Below, in pieces: positions 1 to 13,200 of a DNA stretch of 64,000 nt (positions within the stretch are counted from its first letter, which is position 1; each line of letters starts with the position of its first letter). Source of the DNA: Branchiostoma floridae (Eukaryota; Chordata; Leptocardii; Amphioxiformes; Branchiostomatidae); the NCBI RefSeq assembly GCF_000003815.2, contig NC_049980.1, positions 31,057,045 to 31,121,044 of the forward strand, read 5' to 3'. The notes below the pieces were generated by a model. The model was not told the DNA's origin. It saw only the letters and a program-made list of their open reading frames with translations, and made no database searches. The position numbers and the translations under genes are program-made.

Positions 1-61
1 ATGGGACCTATAAACTTGTCAATTCAACTAAACTACTCATAATCTTGGTTTCTCTCCCCAG

Positions 62-2160
62 AAATCCTCGCTACAACCATCACAACTACAGAGGTGGCCT
101 CCACAACGCTACCGGAAACAACTGTCATGGCGTCGACTGTAGAGCCCACTACAACTGTCTCGACGACGACTACAGAGCCCACAACAACCGTCCCGGAAAC
201 GACGCTTCCACCGGAAACAACTGTCATGGCAACGACTACAGAGCCCACAACATCTGTCATAACGACTAGCGAGCCCACGACAACTGTCGTGACAACGACT
301 ACAGAGCCCACTACAACGGTACCGGAAACAACGCTACCAGGAACTACTGGTATGGCAACGACTACAGAGCCCACAACAACTGTCATAACGACTAGCGAGC
401 CCACGACAACTGTCGTGACAACGACTACAGAGCTCACCACAACAGTGCCGGAAACAACGCTACCAGAAACTACTGTACTGACTACTACAGAGCCCACTAC
501 AACTGTACCGGAAACAACGCTACCAGGAACTACTGTACTGACTACTACAGAGCCCACTACAACTATACCAGAAACAACGCTACCAGAAACTACTGTACTG
601 ACTACTACAGAGCCCACTTCAACTGTACCGGAAACAACGCTACCGGATACAACTGTCGTGACAACTACTACAGAGCCCACTACAACCGCGCCGGAGACAA
701 CTGACATGACGACTACAGAACCCACTACAACCGCACCGGAAACTACTGTCGTGACAACTACAACAGAGCCCACAACAGCCATACCGGAAACAACGCTACC
801 AGAAACTACTGTCACAGCAACAACTACTACAACCGCGCCGGAAACAACGCTACCGGAAATAACGCTACCGGAATCTACGCTGCCGGAAACAACTGTCATG
901 ACAACTACTACAGAGCCCACTACAACCGTACCGGAAACAACGCTACCGGAAATAACACTACCGGAAACTACGCTAACAGAAACAACTGTCATGACAACGA
1001 CTACAGAGCCCACGACAACTCTCATGACGACTGAAGAGCCCACAACAACTGTGCCAGAAACAACGCTGCTCGAGACAACTGACATGACAACGACTACAGA
1101 AATCACGACAACGGGATTGGAAACGACATCCATGATATCAACCACAGACTTAGTGTCAACGGTAGCTGAAAACACGCCATCGGAAACAACAGACATGGTA
1201 CTGACTACAGAATTCACGCCAACCGATCCTGAAACCACGCCACCGGAAACAACAGATATGACAGCAACGACGGAATCCACGCCAACCGAACCTGAAACCA
1301 CACCACCAGAAACCACGGACTTGGTACCGACTGCAGAATCCACGCCACCGGAAACAACAGACATAGTGCTGACTACCGAATCCATGCCAACCGATCCTGA
1401 AACCACGCCACCGGATACAACAGACATGACATCAACGACGGAATCCACGCCAACCGATCCTGAAACCACACCACCAGAAACCACGGACTTGGTACCGACT
1501 GCAGAATCCACGCCACCGGAAACAACAGACATAGTGCTGACTACCGAATCCATGCCAACCGATCCTGAAACCACGCTACCAGAAACAATAGATATGATAC
1601 AGACGACAGAATTCGCACCAACCGAACCTGAAAGCATGCCACCGAAAACAACAGACATTGTACTGACTACCGAATCCACGTCAGACGATGCTGAAACCAC
1701 AGTAACGGAAACAACAGATATGATACGGACGACGGAATTCACAACTACGGTTCCTGAAACGACACCTGACACTGCTTCGACGGAACCCGCCTACTTGAAA
1801 CCGACAGAGCAACACACAACCAAGAATCCTGTCGTGTCGAAACCTATGACTACAACAGCGAAACCTACCCTGGAAAAGACGAACTCTGTTGTCGTCACAA
1901 CAACAAACCCGAACCAAAAGCCAGTCACAGCCTCCACAACAAAACCGAAGCCAGTGCCCACCACGTCACCTCCGAAAGAAGACGAAGGAGAATCTTCTCC
2001 CCAGATTGTAATAATTGCTGGCGCCGCTGGGGGCGGTGCTGTTGCAGTAGGTGGGGCATGCGCCGTTGTTATCATGATGAGAAGGAGGAGGAAACAGCCT
2101 GCCTCTTCTCAAAAAAAGGAGGAGCTAGATCTAATGGACCTCAATAACGCTAATGGATAG
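62..2160 (+). CDS. Mucin-like Thr/Pro-rich membrane protein, 3' terminal exon (5' partial)
   Basis: The reading frame opens at a splice acceptor (pyrimidine tract ending CCCCAG at 61) and runs about 698 codons to TAG at 2158-2160; there is no true start codon, so upstream exons lie outside the window. About 640 residues are Thr/Pro/Glu/Ser repeats, first as ~20-residue units (TTTEPTTTVPETTLPETTV), then as longer units around PETTPPETTD. Such Thr-rich tracts are typical of heavily O-glycosylated mucin-type stalks. A hydrophobic Gly/Ala/Val/Ile segment (about 2005-2076) follows, then a basic stop-transfer (MMRRRRK) and a ~20-residue acidic tail ending LDLMDLNNANG. This predicts a type I single-pass surface protein. 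I recognise no named family, and any adhesive or protective role is inference. The region is locally duplicated (see 1281-1569). Confidence 0.8.
94..1780 (+). repeat. Coding minisatellite of the mucin-like exon
   Basis: Tandem degenerate units of roughly 60 bp (about 20 codons) built on ACN-ACN-GAG-CCC-ACN-ACN. Toward the 3' half a longer unit appears. A ~129-bp block starting near 1281 recurs almost unchanged near 1440, a period of ~159 bp, which indicates a recent internal duplication that kept the frame. Confidence 0.85.
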
Positions 2161-5100
2161 AGTTTAAATTGATGTAATGTGATGTGTAAATAATGTTCAG
2201 ATGCAGCTAATATGTGTACAGACGCTTAAAATTGATAATTGGTCCTTTACACATTGAAACCGAATTAGCAGGAATCAAGCAGAACCAGCCGGAATGAAGT
2301 ATTTGCAGAATTCGTGCCACATTAGGGTGAGAATTCCAAATGGACCTTAGATCCCATTCACACGAGAAGGAATGAGCCAAAATGCCGTCAGATTGAAAAT
2401 TCTTTTCTACTCCTGGGAATTCGTAATGTATTCTAGAAATTCTCACTGCATTCCAGATATTCTTTTGGTCACATTCTGATAGGATTTGAAGTGGCTTGCC
2501 GTTTTTGTTCTCCATCGAATGAGATACGAATGTTTCGATTAATGTTGGAATGCCGTAGAAAGGGGCCATAACTTTTGTCTGTTTCGCACGTCAAACATGA
2601 GGCCTAATGTAATGCATTGTTTACAATTTCTGGCGCTTGGCTTTCGTGCTGCTACGTACGTGTGATCCCATTGCATGGAGGGGCTTGTGTGCAATATATA
2701 TATAGAAAAATTGAATAATGCGGCAAACATATACTTTCCTGGCTTTTCTATTATTTCCAGAGTTGAGTTTCAAGTAAGGGGATGTCCGCATACGCATTGC
2801 TCGTTCTGGGTATTTAAAAAAATGCGAGGCAACAATTGGTAAATATTCTGACTAAAAATCTGTGAAAGGGCCACAAAGTAACTTGTAGAAAAGGTGACAA
2901 AATATGAAAATGCAGGTTTGCCAGACATCTGTGGGAAAGTATTTGACATCAACAATCTGTATCAGGAAAAATACATGTGACTCAACAGAAGGAGATGCAG
3001 CTAAATGAAAATGTATGTTAGGGTATACATTTTGGATATTCTCGACAAACATACGAAGACAATTGTGAAGACAATTTCACTCATGTTACTGAGATAAAGA
3101 AAGGCTTAATAGTGATTAATTTTGTTGAAAAATTAAATGAACAAATAACTGTGCAGTTTTCTACATAAGAACAGACAATTCAGTAGTGTTTCAAAGATTA
3201 CTATCACGGGGAGTCACATTTCTCAAGTATTCCCGACAAGGAAAGCTGACTAGATATTATCACAGCAGCTGACGATCACGCCATGCATCATTATACTTTA
3301 GTATGCAGTGCGATGAATGATGCAGTACTTTGTGTGCGCGCCAGGGGGCAATCCGGAACTAATAAATCTACCTTGTCGGAATCGGAAGGTGTTGTTATTG
3401 ATAACAGCGTGTCATGAAATATATGGTTATCTTTATACGAAAGACAAAAGCAATTACCTGCCGAGCCTTATCATCTATAGGATTTATATGTTGTTATTTA
3501 ACATTTTAAGGCAGTGTTTTGAGCAAGGACATCTTTTCTCGATTTATTGGCTTTGGAAGTATTGGTGGCTCGTGTCCCTAAATATGCAACCTGTACAAAA
3601 CAGCCACACAACTGCCATACACATAAGAAATAAAGCTTCACAAAACGCTACAAATATTGGTCTTCAAATGTTTGTTGAGTAGAAGACCGGCCATAGAAAA
3701 AACAGGCATCACCGCCGTTGTTTTCACCAGGGAGTGTGGCCCCGAAGGTGGCAGGCGAGCGAACGCCCTAAAGATTTGTTACTCTAACAAATGATCCGTG
3801 CCGTCTATAAAAATGAAACTTCACAGTGGTGTTGAATATGTTTTCCAATACGTATACACATTTTTTTTTTGGCGTTGACGTTTTTCGTAATGATTTATTT
3901 AGTCGGGCCGCCGCATTCAGTGCATTTCGCCCATTTCCCATGAAAACACGAACTGGATTGTGATAGATTCAGCCCTGATCGCGGGAGACAAGAAGCACAC
4001 ACAATCACAATTCTACTGTCAAAAGAAAGCTAATATATCATAGAATCAGACTTTTATTTATGTTTATCTAAATTGGTCACCAGCTTCCTAAGAGAGCAAA
4101 TTACAAAAGCGTGACAAGTTAGGGCGCACTATCTAACGCAGTTCAACATTGGAAGTTATATTCACGATAACGTCCACAGCGTTTGCCAGTTGTAACGCGG
4201 AGGGTGAAAGATTCATGAACCGTATGAATGCATTTCTTATCCAAGAATGGTCTTTAGATGAATGTGTTAAAAATTCATTGATCAAAACTTGACCACTCTT
4301 TGTGGCAACTAGTGATGGAGCGCCGTGAGTTCGAGCGCGTAAAAAAGCGTAGCATCTTAGGGCGGCCCCCGTTAAATGTGAATTGTAATCATGGTGCTGA
4401 TTGAATAGAAAAACATGGACCCAAATGGGCCACAATAGAATGAATCATTTACCAAAGGAATTGCCCTGTCTGATAAGCGTTTGACAAATTTTCCCGCGAC
4501 AGACGATGGAGACAACTTTGGCGGAGCCTCTTGATATCGTTTCTACAGCACACGTATCCTAAAGACATTCAAACATACAGCACATCAAACGAATAACAGA
4601 CTTTTATTTCAGAATGATTCGTCTTCATATTCTTGAATATATAAAGTTCAAAGTAAAGATTGTCCAAGTGAAATATCTCGGTGAGCATACACCATTTCCC
4701 CTCGTTCTGCATACAACAATACAACATGGAACACACGAGGACAGCAATTAGCGCAGTAGATCTCACTCAAAAACGAACTATTGAACCACTCTGGAATAAA
4801 GAAGCACCATCAGGTTGAGTCAGACCCACACTTACACTGTACAATGGGTTCCATCATGCAACGTGTACCGTACTTTTATATGTACGCCTGTACTGCGAGG
4901 AGGGTTTTCTGTGTAGAATAATGGTTCAAGACTGATAGGGCGGATGTGGGCGAAAGAACACGGATATCAATTGGTTGTTGAGGGGTGGTTATTGAGGAAG
5001 GAAGATGGCTGGACATGTGAATAGGTGATAAATTGCGATGTTACAGAGAAAATAGTGGTCAAAACGTACCCTTTGTGAGACGCTAGCGCTGTCATCTGAA

Positions 5101-7066
5101 AACTGTAATAGGGATAAATCTTATGTACGACGAATAACTTGTTTATTTGGTTCAGAAGGGCTGTCAGACGCCCCGTCTCCATCCCACTTTGCCGAAAAAA
5201 AGTCTGCAGATTTTTTTCCTGGCTCAAGTTCCTCAACTGATATCTATCTCATTTCTTCCAAACCATATTTTCCTTGGAATCACACATTGCCAACGGTTGC
5301 CAGACATCCTGTCTATATCCTACTTTGGCTAAAGAAGGCGGTTTTGCAACTCATACCTGTCTCATTTCTCTCCAACTAAAGAGAAAACATCACTCCCGTT
5401 TCACATCACATGCCTGACGCATCTTCGTAAATCGAGAAATGTTACCTCCGTACGGATCGTAGTACAGTGCGCAGGCGGTCCTGTTCTTAGTTAGGCTATG
5501 GTGCAGGATAGAGTGCACATGGCAAGTTTTATGTAGCAGAAAGTGTCGCCACAGGCTAGAAAATTGCGTTGAATAAGAGCATGGTTAAAACTTTTAGACA
5601 CATTTTGCCCTGGCAAACTGTGATCAAATGTACAGGTAAAGAAGTAGTGGATTCATGGTCGGACCTGCCGTAACCTTTCATGAAGAACAACGTTATATTC
5701 GTAGCTTTAGCTTTGGATTCTTCCATTTTAGGGAAATAATCATTGTTTATCCCTTGAGCGTCTCCCACGACTCTTCGTTTGGTCCCGTTTATTTTGTTTC
5801 TATTGGAAACACCATCTGATAATCAACATTTCTTTGAAAAAACAGTGTTAAGTATTGTGACGGTGCTCAAGGTAATTCCGTTTGTATAAACGTGCCGGTA
5901 GCCCTAGATACTTTCTCACAATCCAAACAATTAACATCTAACATTTTCTTTCCATGATATAGATAAATAGATAGCCTTCTCGGGTGATATCTCTCCTGAA
6001 TATGTAGTCTTATTTTATTATCTATCAATCTAAATTCTGTACATTCAACTGTGCCCGTGCACGTACAAGAAGTGCTCTGTGTACCATCCAGTTATAATTA
6101 CAATGATTGAATTTCCAGCCAGAAGCATTGTCAGAGCTTCATCCTAGAAACCTTTATAAACTCCTTGACAAGCAATTACGAAAAACACTGACATGTCCAT
6201 AATCCGAAAGCTGGTCTAAATTTGTGACCAAATCTTTCTCACTGGAATGTAATCGTATCTGTTTCAACTTCACAGACTGTACTATTGGTGGAACAAAAGA
6301 AGACTTGACACCTTAAAATCTGGCTTTCACCTCAGAAAACTTCAATGAACAGAAGCACCCATGGATATGAAACTTGGGCATTACGAATACAACAATTATG
6401 ACAATTATAGGCTTCTCTTGGCGTGGCCAAAATACTTGAAAGAAGGTTAAACTTCGTTTGGCACGTTTAACGAATGCAAAAACAAAAGTATGGACGCCGA
6501 CTGGATACCAAAGTGCAAATTACGGCGGCCAAATCATCATGTAAAGAACAATACAAAGCTAACGTAAACTTGAAGACTATGGCACTTATGGCGAACGTTT
6601 CATATAGCGGAGAAAGGAACGTCACTTAACACAACATACAGTTACGGAAAGAGTCAAGTTTTCCTGTCAAGCCCTGTCACATATTCACGACCTTCTCTCG
6701 ACCACTTGCAAACCAAGGTCGGTGCTGGTTTGGGATTACTCTGGAACCCAGTATATTGATAATTCTAGCCCCGGATAGCTCCTGAAGGCATCAAAGTAGA
6801 ATGTGCCTCTCCCAAATTTGATGTTTTATAATCTATACAAATAGGTTGGTGCATACTATAATAACTAAAGACTAATGCAAATCCTCAACGGCCAACTCCC
6901 TACCATGGTCGGGAAGAGCTGGTTATGTGTGACAGGGTTTAACTAAAGGTATGGAATCAGAGAATGGATTTAGTAGACATCTCAATCACGGGTATCTTAA
7001 GTTGAGTCCTTCTGTATCGATGCACATGTAGACCGATACAAACGCTAGGACCTTTCAATGAAACCT
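2161..7066. other. Intergenic region between the mucin-like gene and PHM
   Basis: The two genes converge here, so this stretch should hold both 3' UTRs. I see no coding exon with supporting homology. Reading frames of up to ~120 codons are unconvincing. No canonical AATAAA follows the mucin-like stop closely. On the minus strand a candidate AATAAA (plus-strand TTTATT at 6014-6019) lies about 1 kb beyond the PHM stop. I did not recognise PAL-domain exons here, although a weak one could be missed by eye. Confidence 0.5.
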
Positions 7067-7214
7067 TCACGGGTAGTCTGCCTCCTCGGGGATGTTTTGT
7101 AAGGCGCCCTCCCAGTGGAAGCCTGCGCGGAAGCACATGTTCTGTTCCAGGGGCCGGCGGCTGGTGGTGTAGTACATGATGTAGAAGTTACACATCTCAT
7201 CAGAACCGGTCGCC
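7067..7214 (-). CDS. PHM: PHM exon 12: CuB methionine and C-terminus
   Basis: ATGSDEMCNFYIMYY matches the family's GTSSDEMCNLYIMYY: M304 is the CuB ligand, with N306 and Y308 the substrate contacts. C305 and the later NMCFR Cys align with rat C315 and C334. The frame ends ALQNIPEEADYP then TGA (7069-7067). The last sense codons overlap a usable-looking donor, CCC|GTGAAG, at the point where bifunctional enzymes continue into the linker. Confidence 0.92.
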
Positions 7215-10200
7215 CTGCGGGGGAGACAACATTTTTTTTTCATTTGCATCTTAATCAAAAATTACTAGTAATATCAATCTTTAGATCTTTAGTCTATGAC
7301 TTTAGTATTTTCAATCTTTAATTTTCATTTTTTTGTACTCCTTTCTTTAAGAAATTTAAGATTTTTAACATTTTTATTCTTCTGAATGTTTAAAATTCTG
7401 TGTCTTAAAACTTGATTTTTAGTCTTTCTAATGTTTCAGATGTTTTTTCTGATGTTGTAAATTTCTACTACATTACTTTCAGCTGTCTGTCTATCTGTCT
7501 GTCTGTCTGTCTGTCTCACGTCTCACCCCTCCCTCTCTTTTTCTGAATGGTTCACATTGGATAACTTACCCGATGCGCACTGTATGGTCCAGGTCACTCT
7601 TGTACGAGCATCTTGCAGCCTGTGGTAAAGTGAAAAACACTCATAAAACACTCAAACTTACCAAGATCCAACTCTCATCTTCATTTCCTTCTTATGTACC
7701 AGGTTCCGTTTTTTATGTGGGCGAAGCAACACATTTAGTTTTTCCTCAGATATTTGCATATTCCACCCGGAAATCAGAAAAAATGGAAGCTGTAAACATG
7801 TACTCCACGTTTCAAGCTTTTTGATTGGCTTACAGTCTCACTTTCTCGGTTTTACGTCAGAGGTGAACCTATCAACACACAGAACACAATCGGCATCGAG
7901 TTTAATAATAGCCAATCGGAACTCAGAAAAAATGGAAGCTGTAAACATATACTCTGCGTTTCCAGCTTTTTGATTGGAATAAAGTAGCGGACTGTCTCGG
8001 GTGTACGCAGAGGTGAACCAATCAACGCACAGAACACAAAATGGCATTCGGCATGCAGTTTGATAATACTATAGCAGCTGAGACGACCAAACAGGCGCTC
8101 AAGGAAGATGTTGCCGCCCATGGAATGAACGAGACTGATAAATTTTCACACAAAAACATTATCTTCAGAAAATTGGACCTTGGAATCTTGCAAATTCAAC
8201 GGTGAACGGACGTGTTCAAGCTACGCAATACATTTGTATATCTGTTAAAACGTGCTACAGGAACATGTTGTAGCACTAGCTTAGTGGTATTATTCACGCG
8301 TGGGAAACCAACGCTCCGGGATCGAATCCGTGGATAGATAATATTTTTTAATTTTTTTTTTTTGCTGCATTTTCGCGAAAATGTTGCCTTTCTTGATGCT
8401 TCTTTTCTTCCGATTTTTGCTTTCTTTTCCCTTCTCCCACATTCTGCATTTTTTTTCAAAAATGTTGCCTTTCTAGTCTTGACATTGCAAATGTAAATAC
8501 CTCCATGTGATCTCCTTAAAATTCTCTTCTGAGGCACTGATGATGATGCCAATGGAGCAATGTGGATGGCAATGAAGCGAAATTGCAACGTGACGCATTT
8601 CTTTTCTTTTCCACCGTTATTCTGTGATTTGACTTGCATAATTGAATGTACCGTATTTCCGCTATTCTTATAGCTTGTTTAACTGTACGGTGGAGGTGCG
8701 GGACTTGTAAATGATGTACTCATCCTGTTGCCCACACCTCTCAAATCTCATGCTGTGAATCTTAATAGATAGATAAATGATATGTGACCATGTTGACAAA
8801 AAGCTAGTACAGAACATAGATGGGGTGTGTGTACTAATCAGTACGAACTGTGGCAAAGAATAACATGTCTCTCATCAACCTACCAGTATGTCTCCATTTT
8901 TGATGGTCAGTGTCTTGTCGCTCACAGGGTAGAACATCTGGTAGGGCAAAACGATACGACTGTAAGTAGCAGGAATAGAGGCGGTTACGGATGACTGATA
9001 CATTTTCAGTTCGTTACAAGTCATTTTGCTACATCTCAGTTCATTTGGCTTCAACGGAAAATTCATTTCGCCACACATCATTTGTGACGACTTTCAATAT
9101 CACTATCATCAACTTGTCAACATAAATAAAGAATATAAAATTCACAACGATTATCATATTTTAACTTTGGGTAGATTGAATGTATATAAAATCTTAAGGT
9201 TTATTAGGTATCATTAATTTATGTTTTCACCCAGAACTAAAAATCACAATCTTACCTCTATCATACAGGAGTTTGTCTACAGGAATAGTATATCTGTCAT
9301 ATTCAATCTATAGTCTAACTTGGCAGCATCCTCCATTTCTTGCCGAACCCCTAAAACGCATACTGGTGCAAATTGGAGCCATGTGAAACTCCTGAAAGAC
9401 CATGTGTTCCATAGTTTTCTGTATAACTGTCTGTATGGAATTGATCAGTCAATCCTTACTTTAACATGAAACTTCTGTTATGACGCCTTGCTATATATGT
9501 ACGCGGTGCATGAATATATAACACATAGATCACAGTATAGAATTAAGTGCCGTGGCGAACACGGAATTGTTCAATAAAAAAACAGGACCTAACCTGTGGT
9601 CGCTGCGGGCTTTTCTTGCCAATCAGAGTCCACTTGTCCTGTCGTACACGGTATCCTGACACCACCGCACCTGACGTAGTCAACCAGAATTAGCACAAGG
9701 TTTCAAAAAAAGTCAAAGCGACGGTCAGCTGTATTGCAAATGAACAGCTGTACTGTTATTTTTTAAAGTACACTTTGCGAATACACAATGCAATCTTACA
9801 TCTGCAAATTGTATGTAGGTATGTACAATTGGAATGAGTACAGGCATACGGATACAAAAATAACTAGAAAGGCCGACATTTGCTTGGGTGCAAATACAGC
9901 ATATTTCAGCCATACCCATTCCCACGCAACATTGGACTGTTACAAGTCACCCCTGCGCAAAAATGCAATATTTTAACTGTAAGTTATCCCCAAAAGAGAA
10001 CTAATATTGTGAATTGATTCCAGGTCAAAACAGAGCTTGCCCAATATGCCCCGGGCCCATATGGAAGAATATAATCTTCCACAGGAGCGCCTATGCATAA
10101 CTGATTGGTTTTTAGAATTGCGGCAGCTCCTATTTTTCCGAGAGTGAAAAAAAACGCATCTTCCATTAAGATTTTCATCATGAAATTACATGACGCCATT

Positions 10201-13200
10201 CAACAATTTCCACTTCGATAACTAGGTCTAAATACCGTAATAATCTCCTTGTGATGTGGGTACGTTTATCATTGCAGTGAACTTTTTTTTAAGCAAGTAG
10301 CTATAGGGCATACATTTTGATAATTGTCAAGCAGGTGCAGGTACTGTGTAGTAGGAGTGTTGTTGTTTTTTTCAAGCTAAAAACTTCAATCTTCTTCTTG
10401 TTTTGTATGAGCCATTATAAACGGAGACGTCTCGAATTTTTACAAGAATTTTACCACTCTGTCGCTTCATTTCTTTTCTGAAAAATCCCAGGACCAACAA
10501 GTTAATTTGATTTGGCTTTATCTGTGTAACGTTATTTCATTTTCCTTCGAATTCTTTGTTAAGTATATGCCCCTGCATACCACTGTTAAATTGTTTTACT
10601 TTGTATGCAATCCGCTGAGCCATCGGACGTAATCTTGTCTGAGTGTTATAATTTCCTGCTCGTAGCGTGCGAGACCTGGAGGATAGGTGTTTCTACCTTG
10701 TTCGTGGGTTTCTTTTCGGAGGTCAGTGGTGATACTCTGGTACTGAGAGTGTTTTATTGGGCTCAAACTCTGGCAGTTTAAAGTTACTTACAATTTTAAT
10801 GTACAAAGTTTACGTCAAAAAAGAACAACAACAATACTAGAAGTACCTACATTTGTTCGGGAAAAATACATCCATTCTCGCCACTGTCAAACTTACGTAT
10901 CAAAACTAAACGCAAACTGTCCAATTTTCCCTGTCCAAATCTGCCGAAAATGATTGATAGTGCCATGCGGAATGTTGGTAAAGTCATCGCCACTAACGTT
11001 CAATGCACGCGTACCGTCCGCTACCGCTCAAATGACCCTGTCTGAACTCCAAATCCTCGCAAACTACAATTTCAAACCGGGCACAGGGCACCATATGGCA
11101 ACTGTAAGGCTGTTGTAATGTGCATCTGTTTGTGTATATACGGGATTGCAAGGCCCCGCTTATGAATATTAACTAGCATTCGCCTTTCTCGTCGCTGATT
11201 GGCTGGCGTCCACAAAGTAATTAACTCTCGCTCTCCCCAGACCGCTGGCACCTGGCACGTGTGGGCTCTGGGGTCACTGGAGTTCACGGGAGAAGACCGA
11301 AAGAAAACCAATTTCCCCTCAGAAAAGTGCAGAAATTAATAATTTGAAATTGGTTTATACCAAAAATTTTACTTGGATCATTTTACCAACTATCTAATGC
11401 CTATCTACACCAAATCTAAGGTCATTCCATTGTAATTCAAGGGAACAGGGGGCCACAATATACAGTTTTGGTCAAAACATGACCTTTAAACTTCAATAAA
11501 ATCATTTTAGAGGCAGATATGAATAAAATCAGAAAAACACACCTTGGTATTGACCCACTCTACCTTTGTGCTAAATTTCAGGTCATTTGGTCACGGAACG
11601 ACGGAGATGAATCGCTTTGAAGATTTGACAGGAGAAAGAAAGAAAGAAAGAAACATTACGAATACAATATATTTCACCATACCATATATGGTATGGCTGA
11701 AATATAATTACAAAAGTACAGTTACTAATGGACCTCTAACACTAACCTAAAACATGGGCTTTAAAATTACCCGTACATGCGCCAAATTTTGCTTCTCTCA
11801 TCTCTTGGTGATATTGACTATATAGGTTGGATTGGATGGGATTGTTTACACTATAGTACTAAGCGGGTCAATTTACGCGAGAAAGAATTGATTTTTCACT
11901 ACTAGTGATAGATTCAAAGTGCTGAAATCTTTCTATGATATGAAAATAGTACCTCTATAGGCAATGTAAAAGACAAGTAAATCTGCAATAATTTGGGCTT
12001 ATGTTTCCACCCTATTCCAAATTTAAGAAACCGTTACAACACTTACCTAGCTTGTGAGCGTGGACTCTGAAGGCAAACGGGTGAAGCACAGGTTCGTCCC
12101 GATAGAGGCAGGCAGTGTCGAGATTGGCTGGAGAGACAAAAATCAACATTTTTGCAAAACAGGATCGTTCTTACAGAAAACGTAGAGGTAATAATCTATT
12201 AAATTTCACCTCCACCCCGTCCCATCTTCGTCTTGAGGGTCGGTATCTATGGTTACAGTCAGCAACAGCTTATACCCCCTTTCCGCTAGGACGGCGTTCT
12301 CGCCGCGCTCTCTCTGCGACCTCAAATTTGACAGATCGCTCAACGAATTGTACAAAAAAGAAACAAATCTTTTTACACTTTCTTTGTTTTGTTAATTTCT
12401 CAGTCACACTTTTACGTTTTGTATGATATACCCAGGGTGAAAGAGAAGGTTACCCATATCCTTTTGAGGTCGCAGTGAGAGCGCAGCGCGATCGCCGTGA
12501 AATGGAAAGGGGGTCTTACACTCACTCGTGACTTTATGGGGGGGGGGGGCATGTAACAAAGAGTCCATGTCATGAAAATGCACTTTTTATCACAGCATAA
12601 ATGAATTGAAAATCTTGCAGTGACCATTTAGGGTTAGTAACTATCGTTACATTCAGCATCAGCTTACAGTTAGTTACACTAACTTGTGATTTCATAGGGC
12701 CAAACATGCAACAAAGAGTCCATATCATGCAAATGTACCGTTATCAAATTTGAAAGCAAAAACGAATTCAATATCTTGCTATGTACGTACCTGTTGAGTG
12801 CGCAGGGATGGCCCCAGCACCAACCCCGAGAAGGTACACCCCAGCCATGTACTTCTGCCTGTGGCAACAAACATCAGGTTACTTTGTAAATTAATGATAT
12901 TAATGAATGAATAAATTAAGATCTTTATTGTACATTTATAAACACTGGGTTAAGTGAAACAACAAAATGATAGTTGAAAAATACATAGAATATTTACAAT
13001 GTCAACCAACACAAAGATCATATTCGACTAGTATACTAATTGAATTCGACTTCATCTCGCTTCTTTACGATACTAGAAATGTGGAAACAGATATGTTTTG
13101 CAATCAAAGGTTTGCCTAAATTCATTAAGGGACTTTACTGTATAACCCGGGTGGGTCAATTTCATTTAGGTTTCAGTTCTAACAGGTACTGATGTACAGC

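Larger units (their letters stand above)
7215..8883 (-). other. PHM introns 10 and 11 (exon 11 lies inside)
   Basis: The 3' intron is AT-rich with a (TCTG)n run (7484-7515). The other intron carries a ~145-bp tandem duplication (7770-8075) and the tRNA-like relic (8268-8336). Frames of 69-147 codons on the minus strand arise from low-complexity Lys-rich sequence and show no family match. Confidence 0.7.

Noticed and set aside
33-1772. 579-codon minus-strand frame of VVSGSVV repeats
   Set aside because: It is the exact antisense of the mucin-like repeat; low complexity explains it, while the sense strand has a splice acceptor, transmembrane helix and tail.
2161-7066. PAL domain exons downstream of PHM
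   Set aside because: I looked for PAL motifs on the minus strand and recognised none; a profile search would be decisive.
8196-8639. 147-codon minus-strand frame rich in Lys/Arg
   Set aside because: It lies within a PHM intron, contains poly-A/T-derived Lys runs and overlaps the tRNA-like relic; no family match.
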